A DNA stretch of 64,000 bases from Gymnothorax reevesii (GCA_029721435.1 CM056583.1:85947620-86011619); one strand, 5' to 3'. Counted from the first letter of the stretch, positions 1 to 11,515 are shown. The notes: generated from the sequence alone by a model not told the origin. Made by a program: numbers and translations.

Positions 1-330
1 ACACAACTTCCCTCCATAATCTAACCTGCTCAGTCCTGCTCTGGGTTCTGAGTTTAGGGTCGCAGGGGCACATATAGCACATATGGTTGATTTGTTGTGA
101 ATTTTCAAAATTTTGAACTTTAGAGGCTTGCTGTAGCGCCACCATCAGGACTGTTGGCCTGTTTTTGCAGCAGAGGCAGTCTGGCAAGGGACTGGACCTT
201 TGCGCAAAGTTTGGTGATTTTTCGCGCAGGGGGAAGTAGGATTTCCTTGGAAGAAGAAAAAAGAAGAACATGCAGGATAATAATAGGGTCCAGGCAGCTT
301 AGGCTACCCAGCCCCTAGTGAATCTTGACT
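1..330. repeat. Unclassified interspersed repeat fragment
   Basis: A GAAGAA-type purine tract (about 251-269) is followed by a GGGTCC...AGCCCCTAGTGA phrase (about 288-323). Upstream is a short phrase on gene-sized GCGCCACC sequence (about 136-144). This arrangement resembles a repeat that is frequent in teleost genomes, but I cannot name its class. No coding frame is visible. The left edge of the window probably cuts it. Confidence 0.4.
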
Positions 331-550
331 CGCTGTATTTGTTGCCTTTTGGCAAAACTCATAAAGTGGTGTAATTGCCCTTGGATGCAGAAATATATGG
401 AAACTGGTTTGTTTAACTTGAACTTCTGCAATGTTCAACACTCATAATGATGTTAATATAGAGCTTCTGCCATCAGGAGAAATATAAAACATAAAATATA
501 AAAATTAATGTGGATTTATGCTATTTCAAAACGTAAATATAATCATTGAT

Positions 551-702
551 ATATGTCACCCTCCAGCACCAAACAAGTCACATGGGTCAATTTTTCAAAT
601 ATGAGTTTGTGAGCTCATTTGAAAGGGCATTAAATATGAGCCCAAAAACTCATTTGAAAAATTTACTTATGTGACTGGTTTGGTGCCTGAAGGTCACATA
701 TA
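551..702. mobile_element. Palindromic MITE, family A copy 1
   Basis: The two halves of this segment are near reverse complements. The left arm reads CTCCAGCACCAAACAAGTC and the right arm, reversed, gives the same phrase with few changes (GCACCAAACCAGTCACAT). The inner arms also pair, through AAATATGAGTTT and the reversed AAACTCATTT. The outer ends read ATATGT(C/G)AC on both sides. The same family recurs at 3884-4026. It encodes nothing, so it would need a transposase supplied elsewhere. The ends resemble the TGTGACCCT-type ends common in fish MITEs. Confidence 0.8.
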
Positions 703-2709
703 AGAATGATGACATTGTGCTCTAATTGCTGTTATATAGAAATCTTAGCAAAAGAAGCATATTTCAAAAAGACTGTATGACTGTATTTTGAGAGGGTTTT
801 TTAATATTACCTAAAATTTTGCTTAATATCAGTGTTCCACCGTCCTCTGCTCTCAGAGGAGAGCACATTTGCTTGGGTGTGTTACCGAAGTGTGTGCACA
901 TGTAAGGCAGACCCTCAGAAGACAGAGTGGCTCATGGGCAGGTGGAGTATTCAGTTTTCACCTTCGGTTTGATGGTTTGCCCTCCCATTGGTGATGGAGC
1001 AGCTCTCATTGAACACCATGAAAATGGCGAATGGAACACATGCACATAAACACACTGCATGTGATACATTGGCAGCTCGTCTTGGCGGTCCGTCCATCCT
1101 TCTTGTCGCTTGAGAACATGCAGGGATTACTTTGCTGAGTTGGGAGGTTGTGTTTTGCCCTGAGTTTGGACCCCAGTGTGATTCATGTCTGTGCTGCATC
1201 TGGGTCTCTCGGTCTACGGTGGGTGAGCATATAATCCGCAACATCCTTCTCTAGCACTACTGCTCATGCAGGGGATGATGCATGGCGTAATCCATCTTGC
1301 TAACCTGTCTAGGCTGCATTAGCAAACTCGTTTAAAGCCCTTCTTTTCGGCATGACTAATTTCCTGAATGGTACTGAAGTCGGCGGGGCTTTGTAGACAG
1401 TAGAGAGCTGCGTATAAATGTGTTTGAAGAGGAAGCTCTGTGTTCCCATGTGGTTTGAGCTTCTGTATTCGGGTCACAGTAATCCAGCTTTGTTTGTTTT
1501 CATCTTCCCGGCGGGGTTGTTGTCGCCAAACTCTGACTCGAAAAGCCCGCTTTATATAGTGGGATCTGCATGCAGCTGAATTAATATGAAAATATCCATG
1601 CTAAAGACCCTATGCGTGTGGGCCAAAGAGTCATTAAAGTGGCACTGAAGCGGAAATTTGAATTTGCTGCATGTTTGCCTGGCAGATTTGAAACACACAC
1701 GCTGCGAGAGCTTTGTTATGCTTTTATTAATAGAAAATGCGTTTATTTTAAATGAATATTGACCCTCTTAAACAATTCAAGACGGGGGATTGCAACTTTG
1801 GCGGCACAGATCATGTGATACCAGAAGGTGTATAGGAAATAACTTTTTCAGAAGAAAGTGAACTGTACTGAGGTGTCTTAGTGTTCATGTATGCTACAAG
1901 CTGGGATGTTTATACTGCAGACAATAGGCCAAACATCTGCCTTTAGTTTTATAATCCTATTATTGAAGCTTTCCTGGTTAATAAAGTTGTGGATTATGCG
2001 TATGCCACAATTACTGTATCAATATTGCCCACGATGCAAAATAGAAATCCTACGCAATACAATAGTGCTGTTCCTAAAGCTAAGACACAAACATGAGTTA
2101 CAAAGAAGAGGCAGGTCAAAATATCACTGAAAGAAAAGCTATCAGATAACATCCTTGGAAGGTAGTTCCACGTCTGCCATGCTTTAGTCATGTTAACATC
2201 ATATTATTTAAGATACTGAGATGATGAGGGCTGCTTGAAGAGAAAGGATATAATAATCTGCTGGCCGTGATTGCATTAACTCTATGAACTTTTAGGCGCA
2301 GGGCAGACCATAAAATTGCTGTTTTTTTTTTAAAGATCTCAAGATCACGGAAATGGGTCTGCTGACAATATACTGCTGTGATGTACTGAAAATCATTTTG
2401 AAAAAGGGTTTGTGTGTGACAAAGAATTTAACCAAAGTGTGTAATTCCACTTAATACCTCACAAATTATAGCTGAATAACCTGCTCTCCCGGGCAGAAAA
2501 TTATGTGGCTGCAACTCAGTGCAAAAAGCACATAAAAATGGTGAAGAGTTCCAGTTTTTAATCGAAAAAACATTACACTGTTTTCTTGTCTCGCTTATTA
2601 TATATATTACAGCAAGCTGCTTGTTGTTTTGAAGTATCATCTCCTGACATTAGTTTGACGTCTTGCCTGCCTCTCCCTCCACCTGTTATCAGTCATGTTC
2701 TCCTTTCTC

Positions 2710-2711
<2 letters not shown>
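703..2711. other. Non-coding stretch, nothing recognised
   Basis: Short open frames on both strands (for example 951-1244 minus and 1891-2130 plus) have no recognisable domain and no codon pattern that marks them as real. I see no paired inverted repeat, RNA gene or long tandem repeat. Composition is AT-rich with scattered unique-looking sequence. Confidence 0.6.

Positions 2712-2748
<37 letters not shown>
2712..2748. repeat. (TG)n-(CG)n microsatellite
   Basis: About 14 TG dinucleotides run directly into a CGCGCGCG tract. The whole run alternates pyrimidine and purine, which is the sequence type known to adopt Z-DNA under negative supercoiling. Confidence 0.95.
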
Positions 2749-2749
<1 letters not shown>

Positions 2750-3883
2750 ACATAAGCCTTAATTAGTGTCTTATGCGGCCTACTGGACTGTAAGGATTTA
2801 TTACACTATGCTACCAGTCATTTAGTCATCTAGTTATGATGTGTAAATTGTCTTTGGAATTTATTGAATCTTTATGAAACTTGAAAACATAACTACTTTT
2901 TGGAGTTTAGTTAGAAGAAACAAGCTCCGAAGCATTTCCACCAGTCTCCAGGATCGGGACAGAGTTTCTGTTGACCATCTGTGCCAGTCTATTCCTCTGC
3001 TCAGTTTATTCGGAACGCTTACCAAGCCTTCCACAGTCTCTTTATTTTAGGACAGTCATCCTGCTGAACAAACAGGCCAGCTTCAGCAAGAGTGAAACCA
3101 CGTTTGATCTTCAAAAGTGATTTTGAGCTGAGTATGTGCTGGTTTCTATACATCTCAACAACCTCCCTTCCAGGAATACTGATGCACTGGATTCTCTGGA
3201 GTTTACAGAGAAAGGTGTGATAAACAAATACTGATTGACAGTTTTGTGAACAATAATACCTTGTGAATGAATGAGCACCCTTGTTAAGGCTACAGCATTG
3301 AAGACAGTCACACAGCACGGGTAGTGGAGCTGGCTCGAGCTGGCACGAGTTTGCCAGTAAAATGAATCGTGAAGTGCAGAGCTGCAGTCGATGGTGTAAC
3401 TTGTTCATTAATCTTGTGGCCCTTGAATTGGTATAATTTCCCCTCCAGCTAACTGGTAATGCGTGAGACAAAGAAACAAATTGATGTGAGTAAGAATTCA
3501 TATACAGTGAAATAAATTTCTGACTTGTAACATCGCAACAAGTTTAACTAAGGATGGGGTTGGCTTAATCAGCAGTAAATCATGCTTTGGTCCACTGATG
3601 TCAGAAATCAAGAAGAGAATGAGGCAGTGGACACAGACACTGAACGCGGGCAAACGAAAACTTCATCTCATCACAGGAAAGAGCAGATGGTCGGCTCAGA
3701 ATTTGGCTTTTGCAGTCCATGGATCCATCCTGCCTCGTCTCAAGGCTGCAGGCTCCTGCTTGTGGGTGTTTTTTTCTTTTTTTTTTTTTTTTGGCGCATA
3801 ATAGGCTCCTTCAATATTGAGCATCATTTGAAGACCACAAAGAAAAAACGATCAAACGAGTTCAAATGTTGCATTTTTGCATA
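2749..3883. other. Non-coding stretch with one unassigned minus-strand frame
   Basis: The longest feature is an open frame of 160 codons on the minus strand (3501-3019). Its C-terminal part contains an RGFTLAEAG phrase that loosely recalls helix-turn-helix segments of some fish transposases, followed by QQDD. The similarity is weak and no catalytic motif is present, so I do not call a gene. A T-rich run lies at about 3770-3792. Confidence 0.45.
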
Positions 3884-4026
3884 TTTGTGATCCTCCAGCA
3901 CCAAACCAGTCACATGGGTCAGTGTTTCAAATATGAGTTTTTGGGCTAATATTAAATGCCCTGTCAGATGAGCCCAAAAACTCATATTGACCCATGTGAC
4001 TGGTTTGGTGCTGGAGGGTCACATTT
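3884..4026. mobile_element. Palindromic MITE, family A copy 2
   Basis: This is the same family as 551-702 and is better preserved. The left arm carries CCTCCAGCACCAAACCAGTC followed by ACATGGGTCA. The right arm is its reverse complement (TGACCCATGTGACTGG, then TTTGGTGCTGGAGG). The inner arms AGTTTTTGGGCT and AGCCCAAAAACT also pair, so the element can fold into a nearly complete hairpin. No coding capacity. Confidence 0.85.
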
Positions 4027-4074
4027 TATATATGATATATGATGATAATTTTTGAAATATAATAAAATAATATA

Positions 4075-4075
<1 letters not shown>

Positions 4076-4106
<31 letters not shown>
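4076..4106. repeat. (TTA)n microsatellite
   Basis: About ten consecutive TAT/TTA trinucleotide repeats, followed by imperfect TAATAATA. Confidence 0.95.
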
Positions 4107-4108
<2 letters not shown>

Positions 4109-4388
4109 AATAGATTACATATTTTAGCATATTTTTCCATGCTTTGTTTTTAAAGTCGTTTTGAATTTTTAATTCATCATTTCTCCACAACGTGAAAATA
4201 TGTGTGTCCCCTCTCAGCCACCGTCTTTACTCTCTAAAACTGACCCTGTCTGTGAGATAATGTGTCATGTCATCAAGGACACAGCATCTGAAGCTGACTT
4301 ACAGTGATTTTAGGTCGCAGCTACATTATGACCTGCACAGACCAACAGAACATGTTTGAATGCGTGACAGCAAAACTGCCTAGAACTA

Positions 4389-4937
4389 CAGGACCAGTCA
4401 AAAGTTTGGACACACTTTGCTAATGTGCTCCGTTTTTGGAGATATTTATATAATCTTAAATGGAATCTTGTCAGAGGTTAAGTCAGAAGTGAAAAAAAGA
4501 ATAATTTACTTGTTTGAATAGTGTCCAAAATTTTGAATTGTCACAGAAGCCATATTTTGTGAACTAAACAGACAAACAAGCTCCTTCCATTTTTCAAACG
4601 ACTGAATTAAAGTCAAGCGGTGTTGGGACTTATTGGGTAAAAAGGTCAATGAAAATCAAACCGCAATTGAGGCGCATTTTGGGGAATTCAGACGGCTGCT
4701 CAGCAGCAAACTCATTATAGCCACATGACTGCCCTTGTTAAAAAAAAATAAAATAAATTGAGTCTGCTCAGCAAATGTGACAACAAACGCTGGTCTGTTT
4801 GATAGATTTAAGAACTAGATGATGAAAAAAAAAGATTTTTTCTTTTTTTTTTTTTGCAAAATAAAGGGTGGATCTTTCTTTATTTAACATGCGTTGCAGG
4901 AAAAGTGGGGGTATATCCAAACTTTTAACTGGTAATG
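4389..4937. mobile_element. Tc1-type non-autonomous element (MITE)
   Basis: The left end reads ACCAGTCAAAAGTTTGGACA and the right end, reversed, reads ACCAGTTAAAAGTTTGGATA. These are about 25-bp inverted repeats. A TA dinucleotide abuts each end (4387-4388 and 4938-4939), as expected for the TA target duplication of Tc1/mariner elements. The interior of about 500 bp has no transposase motif and is AT-rich. The CAGTCAAAAGTTTGGACAC end type is widespread in fish Tc1-derived repeats. Confidence 0.85.
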
Positions 4938-4939
4938 TA

Positions 4940-6212
4940 TGTCACACTATTGAACAAAATCCCCCAAAAGTGTCTTCAGCATCTTTTTGAATCTACAATA
5001 ATCGATCGGGTGCTCTAAGGGCAATTAGGATCCTACCTGGTGCGAGAAGTGTGTACCCAATAAAGTGGCTGGTTAGTGTGAAAAATGTATGGATCGGCAC
5101 CATATTATTCCTTGCGAAATCTACCTCAGAAACTTTCAGGCTGTTTCTGGGTGTATGCAAAAATCCTAATTTATTTACATGAAAACGCTGTGGTGGATAA
5201 ACTGCTCATGATCTTTTTCATTGCATTGCATTTGCTAAAGAGATGCCCCAACACAGACCAATTTCCAGGAAATACAGGCATTCGCAAATTTTTATGGGCA
5301 GTGTTAATTGGGTAGATAACACCTTTCAAGCCAGTTGTCTGAAAAAATATGAAATCAGTAAACAGTAAATGTATTTTCACAAAATTTATTGAAAGTACGA
5401 CTATGTCAGCGCTACACAGTCTAAAACTGGCTTCAGGCCAGGAGACAGATAGAAGGCAGTAATCTGAGCATTATGCCGTCAGAAAGTTGGGATTGGTTTT
5501 GGGTTTCTGTCTTATCTTGGTAATACAAATAATCACTGAACAGACCTCAGTATATTTGAAATTTTCTCATGATAAAAAATAAATATAATAATAAATAAAA
5601 CGTCAGCATTGTGCACAGTTTAGTACTGCAGCCAAGATAATATGAAGATTTATTTCCAGGGATTCAAATCTGGCGAATTAAATTTAATTAAATCACAGAT
5701 TATGCAATAAAACATAGCTCAAGACAGCATTCCTCTCACTAGAGATAGTGACTAATGAATGTCATTACGGCGCAATTAAATTTTCTCCTGGGTGACCAGT
5801 CAATAAACACAAACTATTCTACCAATAATTAAAACATTCAAACTTTTATTGTACTTGTTTGAAAGAAAAAAAAAACGAACCTTGTAGACTCATTCCATTT
5901 TCAGAACATTTTGTGAAACATGCAGATAGCTGTATGACAGTATACATTTTGTGTTGACACCAGCAGAGCCAATAACTAAAGTACATCGGGGCCTTCTGAT
6001 AGTACATAGGACTGGAACCTGCGTCCTCCACAACTGGCCAGTGGAGTGAAGAGAAAAAGAAGGAAGGGTGTGAAAAATAAGCTGTTGGATTGAGCGCCTG
6101 TTTAAGGACAACATTATAGACCCATCAGGGATTGACCTGCACCCATAACTGCAATCTGGCATTGACTGGCGTCATGTGAACATAATTGTTTGTTTTTAGC
6201 GTAGCTGTTCCC
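4940..6212. other. Non-coding stretch, nothing recognised
   Basis: Only short, domain-free open frames occur here. I see no paired inverted repeats, RNA genes or tandem arrays. Confidence 0.55.
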
Positions 6213-6480
6213 TACTACTATCGTTCCAAGCTAAAGTTATCCTATCATAAATGTATGGTATCTTCACCACCATAGTGTAGTATTACCATATGCTATAATT
6301 ATTCAAACTTCAGCGATACTGTTGAGTGGACTATATAACAGTAATATCATACTACTATTTACTGCGGTAATACCATAGTTATAATGTGATGGCTATAGTA
6401 CTACTCTAGTTCTACTATTCAAACTATAGTAATACTATAGTTATTCCAAAAATATAATAGTTTTACTAAGAAATAACATA
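6213..6480. repeat. CTATAG/ACTATAGTA palindrome-rich patch
   Basis: Variants of TACTATAGTA, ATACCATAG and GTAGTATTACC occur repeatedly on both strands. A perfect palindrome with 8-bp arms (AACTATAG ... CTATAGTT) sits at 6422-6442. The layout suggests a small foldback-type MITE, but I could not define its ends. Confidence 0.45.
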
Positions 6481-8056
6481 GGATATTTTCATAGGGGTTA
6501 TATTGCAGCTGGGTTGAAATGTGGTAAATGAATTACAACAACAAATAATCACGACAAATAATGAACATGGCTGGCATCGCCTGTTGACATCTTACATTTG
6601 ACATCGTAATGCAGCGATCACGGAAACGACTTATGGCATACACAAGACTAATCATGCCTTTTATTTTCACTTATGCAAATCTGTGGCATGAAATTTCTCG
6701 AGCTTACACCGAGCTTGCTCAGTGATAGCCAAAGCTGTTTGGGAAGGTGGATAATGCACTGCAGGAGGGGTGGATAAATCAGGGAATAACAATAGGGATG
6801 AATTTAAATATAAAATGAGCACCAAGGGTGCTGTTGTGGCGTCAGGTGATGTTTATCATCAGGATTGTCTCTCTCTCACCCTCCTCTTCTGACTGAGTCC
6901 CTGCTGTGATTTGCCACTGCAAGGTCAACTCTGTTTGTCATCTCCCGGGTCCAGAGTTTGGTATTGACTTTAATCAAATCTTGTGCCGTCCTCCCTGCGG
7001 GCACTCGGTGTCAGAGCTCATATTTCATGCTTCTGCAGTTTTTTAATTGATTGCAATTAGGGACAGCGAGGCTGTTCACTCTCGTCCTGGACCTCTGAGG
7101 CTCATGGAAGGACAGGGTGGAATTCTTCTTTGGTCTGTTTCACAGAAACCCTGCTTTGGCTGCTGCCTGTCAATTCTGAGCAGAAGCTTGGCATGATAAA
7201 AACTAATTAACATTAAAACTAATTAGATGCAATAAATTACCAGCATGAAATTTTACATAAACATTTGAAAACAATTCGAAACACCTTGTTCAAGCCAATT
7301 TTGTTAAGAGAACTAAATTGTAGTTTTACATCTGGAGGCTATAAGCCCCCCAATAAAAGCAATTGATTTTAAATAAATGTATTTGAATTAATTTCAGGGA
7401 TGCATCAATACCTTTTTTTGTCAGATAGAGTACTTTTCTTTTCTGGGACTTGCTGATGCTCAATAGTAGCCTGAAGTGCATGTCCTTGGACTGTGGGAGG
7501 AAATCCCCTGCAAACACAGGGAAAACTCCACAAGTGGGGCATCGCTGTCTCGCTCCGCACATTCGCTGATATATTTGAGCTGATGAAAGTTTGGTTGAGT
7601 CAGTGAAGGTGCGTTACATTTTGTTGATTGCAATCACGCACGGCATCGTACAAAGTTGGCTATTCTATAACTGCACATTGCTTCCGTCTGCTTCTGTGTT
7701 AGCTAAGCTATTATGCGCTTTACAATTAATGGCAATTCAATCAAAGCCTTATAATGCCATGGTTTACAATGCCATGGTTGTCCAGCAGCTCCATAGCTGG
7801 TTACTGTAGATGTGAAATGAGTGTACAGTATGGCCAAGTATTGTCTGTGCAACACACTTCAACAGAGCCAGAAACACAAAAAGTGATGCTAGCATAACTA
7901 TTGGTGATATCAAGCTCTTATGATGCTTTGACTGAATCCCCAGCAAATTCTAATGCAGTGGCTAGGGCTCATCACATCTGCAACAGCGAGACTCCACTTC
8001 AATCTCTAAATGCCGTACATCATCAAGCAATGGGGATAATAGGTCGGCCAAGATAG
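6481..8056. other. Non-coding stretch with a SINE-like scrap
   Basis: No credible gene. At about 7478-7550 the minus strand contains the degenerate phrase CCACAGTCCAAGGACATGCA, followed by sequence typical of the repeat seen more fully at 38096-38420. The rest is unremarkable. Confidence 0.5.
7478..7550 (-). repeat. Fragment of tRNA-SINE-like teleost repeat
   Basis: Read on the minus strand, a GTGGAGTTT-like phrase is followed by a CAGTCCAAGGACATGCA phrase. The same order occurs in the larger copy at 38096-38420. Too short to classify alone. Confidence 0.45.
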
Positions 8057-9290
8057 GATCACTTCACCAACAAAGATCCTTCGGGGGTTTGGAAGAGCAT
8101 CCAGCAGTTGACCAACTACAGAGGCAGCCAAGAACCACCTACAAACATCAATGCCTCTCTGGCTGAGGAGCTCAACTACCTCTGCGCCCGTTTTCAAACA
8201 ACTCGGCAAGATAATGGCGCCAACCCCCCCACCGCCATCCTGCCTGTTGACACAGACTTCCCACACACTGTCACAGTGGAGGAGGTGAGATGGATCTTTA
8301 AGTCTGTGAATGCCATACTGCTCGGTGTTTAACACTATTTTCCCCAGTCGACTGGTCACTAAGCTCCTGGACCTGGGCCTTAGTAACATCCTGTGCTTGT
8401 GGATAAAGGACTTCCTCACTGATCGCCCACAAACGGTGAGACTAGTCCCTCACCTGTCCTCCAGTCTCTCCCTCAGCACAGGGGCGCCACAAGGCTGCGC
8501 TCTCAGTCCACCACTCTACACCATCTACCCCTACGACTGTGTCTCCACCCACCCTTCCAACACCATAATAAAGTTCGCCGACGACACGACTGTGGTGGGG
8601 AAGATCTGCAATGGCAACAAGACCCCCTACAGAGACGAAGTCCAGAGGCTGGTAGGTTGGTGTGATGAAAACAACTTGACCCTAAATGTCAAAAAAACAA
8701 AAGAAATCAATGTGGATTTCAGGAGGCACAGTGGAAACCCCTCCTCCCTGCTCATTAATTAGGAGGAAGAGGAGAAAGTCTCCAGTTTTAAGTTTTTGGG
8801 GACATGGATCACAGAGGACCTTAAATGGGATGTCAGCACAACTGCCATAGTTTAAAAAAGCACAGCAGCAGCTTTATTTTTTAAGGACTTTAAAAAAGAA
8901 CGACCTGTTGGCAGATCTACTTAAGACCTTTTATCACCGCTCTATTGAGAGCATTTTAATTTACTGCATCACTGCATGATACGCAAACTGCACAGACAAG
9001 TGACAGAAAAACACAAAAACGAGTAATCAAAACAGCAGAAAAGATCATCGGTCTTCCCCTTCATGCCTTAGATGACATCTTTCGGACTCGCTGCCTCCGC
9101 CGTGCAAACGGCATCCTGCAGGACAACACCCACCCACTGCACCACCACTTCTCCCTGCTCCCATCTGGCAGGCACCTCCGGGCCTTCAAAGCACGAACCT
9201 CCAGGCTGCAAAACAGCTTCATTCCCAGGCCCGTCGCAGAGCTCCACGTGCAGCAAGGACTCCGAGCATCGATGACTGTTACAGAGACTG
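8057..9290 (+). pseudogene. LINE reverse transcriptase (ORF2) pseudogene
   Basis: Reverse transcriptase copies LINE RNA at a nicked target site. The first open block (to about 8317) has the linker phrases DPSGVWKSIQQLTNYRG and VEEVRWIFKSVNA. In related L2/Rex1 proteins these precede the RT fingers. The sequence then jumps, with a change of frame, to VFNTIFPSRLVTKLLDLG, so the N-terminal RT core is deleted. The second block (to 8762) keeps SLSTGAPQGCALSPPLYTIY and the catalytic FADDTTVVG motif (codons 8574-8585). Beyond a stop at 8760, further homologous scraps (FYHRSIESIL at about 8930, then LHHHFSLLPSGRHLRAFKA in changed frames near 9140-9200) mark the decayed C-terminus. No endonuclease remains. 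The family call rests on motif recognition only. Confidence 0.82.
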
Positions 9291-9498
9291 TGCAATATAA
9301 CAGGGGCTGTGCAATATGGTGGGGTGGTGGAGGCAGAAGGGGTTGGGTTGTGCAATATTTTTTTTTTTCTTACTGCTTTGGACGATGTTTTATTTATTGT
9401 GTGTGGATATCTGAGATGTATGTCGATGATGAGGGTAGGGACTCCGACAATGTTTATTTATTTGTGTGTGGATATGTGAGATGAATGTTGATGATGAT

Positions 9499-9917
9499 AG
9501 GGCTTCTTTCTCGGCCGGTAGTATACGGAGGCCAAGCGCAACGGCCAGAGAGAAAGAGTAGCTCGGAAACAGTATAAACACAGAGAATAATACCGACCAA
9601 ACAGAAGTACTCGTGCTTCCTAAGGATGGATAATAGTCCGAACCACGGAAGCAAAGCGAGATAGAAAAGGGAGAAGAAACTCCAATAATCAGAAGATAGA
9701 AAGTCAAACAAAACCTGACTACAGATATCTTCAGCTATAGTGCGAAGCTAAACACAGACGATCTAGCGGACTTCCTGCTTATACAGATTCTGGGAAAACG
9801 CCGCCCCAGCTCAATCAACCGGCTGGGTAAAGAATTTGATGGCCCAGGAATTCGATATCGTCCCAGGATGAGAGCCGCAAAGAAAAGTCCAAACAACACG
9901 AAAACCTCACAAACCAT
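9499..9917 (+). other. Unassigned insert within LINE 3' region
   Basis: The sequence on each side reads as LINE 3' region, while this block of about 420 bp does not. From 9700 the plus strand is open for about 73 codons through the end of the block. That frame includes NTDDLADFLLIQILGKRRP and then a basic stretch ending in RPRMRAAKKSP. There is no ATG near the start of the frame and no homology I can name. It could be the 5' part of another retroelement or a captured exon. Confidence 0.35.
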
Positions 9918-10034
9918 GACAGTGTGTATATGTGCGCATGTAAGATATGCCTGTTTGGAGGCTGTTTAAGAGGTTGCACAAAAATATCTTGTTGTGCTGT
10001 TTTTAAAGCTACATAATGACAATAAAATAATTTG

Positions 10035-10984
10035 AGGTAACAAAAAATTTTGAACAGCTTTTTCGATTCTAATTAGTTAAGATTTATTGCGAACGCTCAT
10101 CTCGAAAAGTACCAACGAATAGGAGCGACACTGATGAACATTCACTGGGCTAATGTACAGAGCTTGACACGGAGCTCTGCTGGAGAAAACCGATGGCCAT
10201 AAAACAGCTAAACCAGTGAAGAAAAAAAAAAGTGATGAGAGCACTCGATGACGTCGCGCCAGACACCAGGAGTTGGCTTAATTTTTAAAATTTTCAATTG
10301 AAAACATGGAAAAATGTCTAGGGTTGGCTCTAATGACGTAGGTAGGGTCGGGAAATTAGAAACACGCCTATTTTTTTTTATTTAGCCTAATTCATAATCT
10401 CTACCTTTGATCACATGTGCTGATTCCATGCTCTGCCATCTGTATATCCTTTCTAGATTAAGCCAAATTGTGTCACTGGCAATGGTCAGTGATGTCATGA
10501 TGTGATGGTTTGAGGTGAGGTGAGGTGTTTGTGGATTGGGTTTAATCATATCTACACTGATGAGAGATCGACATGTTTGATGCGGTTTCTGAAGACATTT
10601 TCTATCGAAGCTGCAACGAATACTCATATCATTACATCAGACAGAATCCCTGTAGTTCTCCATTTTCTGCTCACATAAATTGTACAACACAGACTATGGC
10701 ATGATGTGTATTAACAGGCCACTGTGCTTCAAATTATATTAATCATCAAGACAATTGACTCTCCTGAGAATGCTAGGAAAAAAATTCTATAAATGAGTTC
10801 TTAGGTTGTGGCAAGTGAACGTCAAAACATAAAAAAAAAAACCCAGTGATTGCCTAAGAGCCATTGTCTAAGAGAATAGCACTGGGTATGGAAATGACCC
10901 CCCTAGATTTGAGCGAAACTTTGTGTTGGTACATACTCATGTATCACGGAAAATCCCCTAATTTTTTTGCCACTCCGCTTGCAA
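10035..10984. other. Non-coding stretch, nothing recognised
   Basis: Contains a TGACGTC palindrome near 10248 and a GAGGT pentamer run at about 10512-10527. I see no gene-like frame and no paired ends. Confidence 0.5.
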
Positions 10985-11515
10985 AAATTTCAAGAACTGT
11001 TCTTGAAGAATTCTTGAAACGTTCTTGAAATTCGTTCTTGAATTTTTCTTGAACTGTTCATGAAGAATTCTTGCAAAGTAAATGAGATTATACTGCCCCA
11101 TAAAGGCTAAGTACAGTAACTACACAATAATTTAAACAGTAAAAAATGGCTTCAGAGTTTGTTTGCTGTCCCAACAAATAAATAGTCAGCACTTCTATGA
11201 TAGATTATGATTAACCATGGTATAACTTCTCTCCAAATAAATCCTGACCTCAATATACTTTCAGGCCCAAAACTGTGTAACTTTCAATTTACCCAATATG
11301 TAATTACTGCACTTAGGCTTTGTAGGGCAGTATTGTTCTTGAACTTTTATTTAAAGAATTACAATGTTCTTGAACAATAAATTCTGGATGTTTTGTTCAA
11401 GAACAGTTCAAGAATTAAATGCTTGAAGTAATCAAGAAGACTTCTAGATTAGTCATCAATTAATTCATGAACTCTTCTTGAAGTCAGTTCCTAAATTCAA
11501 GAACAGTTCATGAAC
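10985..11515. mobile_element. Foldback element with TTCTTGAA repeats
   Basis: The two arms are inverted copies. The left arm (about 10988-11140) holds serial TTCTTGAA/TTCAAGAA octamers, then TACTGCCCCATAAAGGCTAA and GTACAGTAACTACA. The right arm (about 11285-11515), reversed, gives TACTGCCCTACAAAGCCTAA and then GTGCAGTAATTACA, next to the same octamer clusters. The outer ends converge on CAAGAACTGTTCTTGAA-like sequence. There is no coding capacity. It is best read as a long-TIR MITE or foldback element. The octamers form GAAnnTTC-type palindromes. Confidence 0.7.

Larger units (their letters stand above)
8057..10034 (+). mobile_element. L2/Rex1-like LINE, truncated and broken
   Basis: This is a 5'-truncated non-LTR retrotransposon. 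It begins inside the linker before the reverse transcriptase and runs through a damaged RT and C-terminal region. It ends in a 3' tail with ATGACAATAAAA at about 10017-10028, the type of tail used by L2-group LINEs. An imperfect duplication of about 62 bp, GTGTGTGGATAT...GATGATGA, lies in its 3' region (about 9400-9500). An unassigned insert (about 9499-9917) splits the 3' part. No poly(A) tail or clear target duplication was found. Confidence 0.8.

Noticed and set aside
3019..3501. 160-codon minus-strand frame with an RGFTLAEAG phrase
   Set aside because: The phrase loosely recalls transposase helix-turn-helix segments, but there is no catalytic motif, no element ends and no support in neighbouring sequence.
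8006..8419. 137-codon minus-strand open frame
   Set aside because: It lies antisense over the LINE RT remnant, whose plus-strand frames carry recognisable motifs. The minus translation has none.
9390..9711. Two overlapping minus-strand frames of 85-105 codons
   Set aside because: They overlap in different phases across LINE 3' region and the unassigned insert, and translate to low-information Ser/Tyr/Phe-rich sequence.
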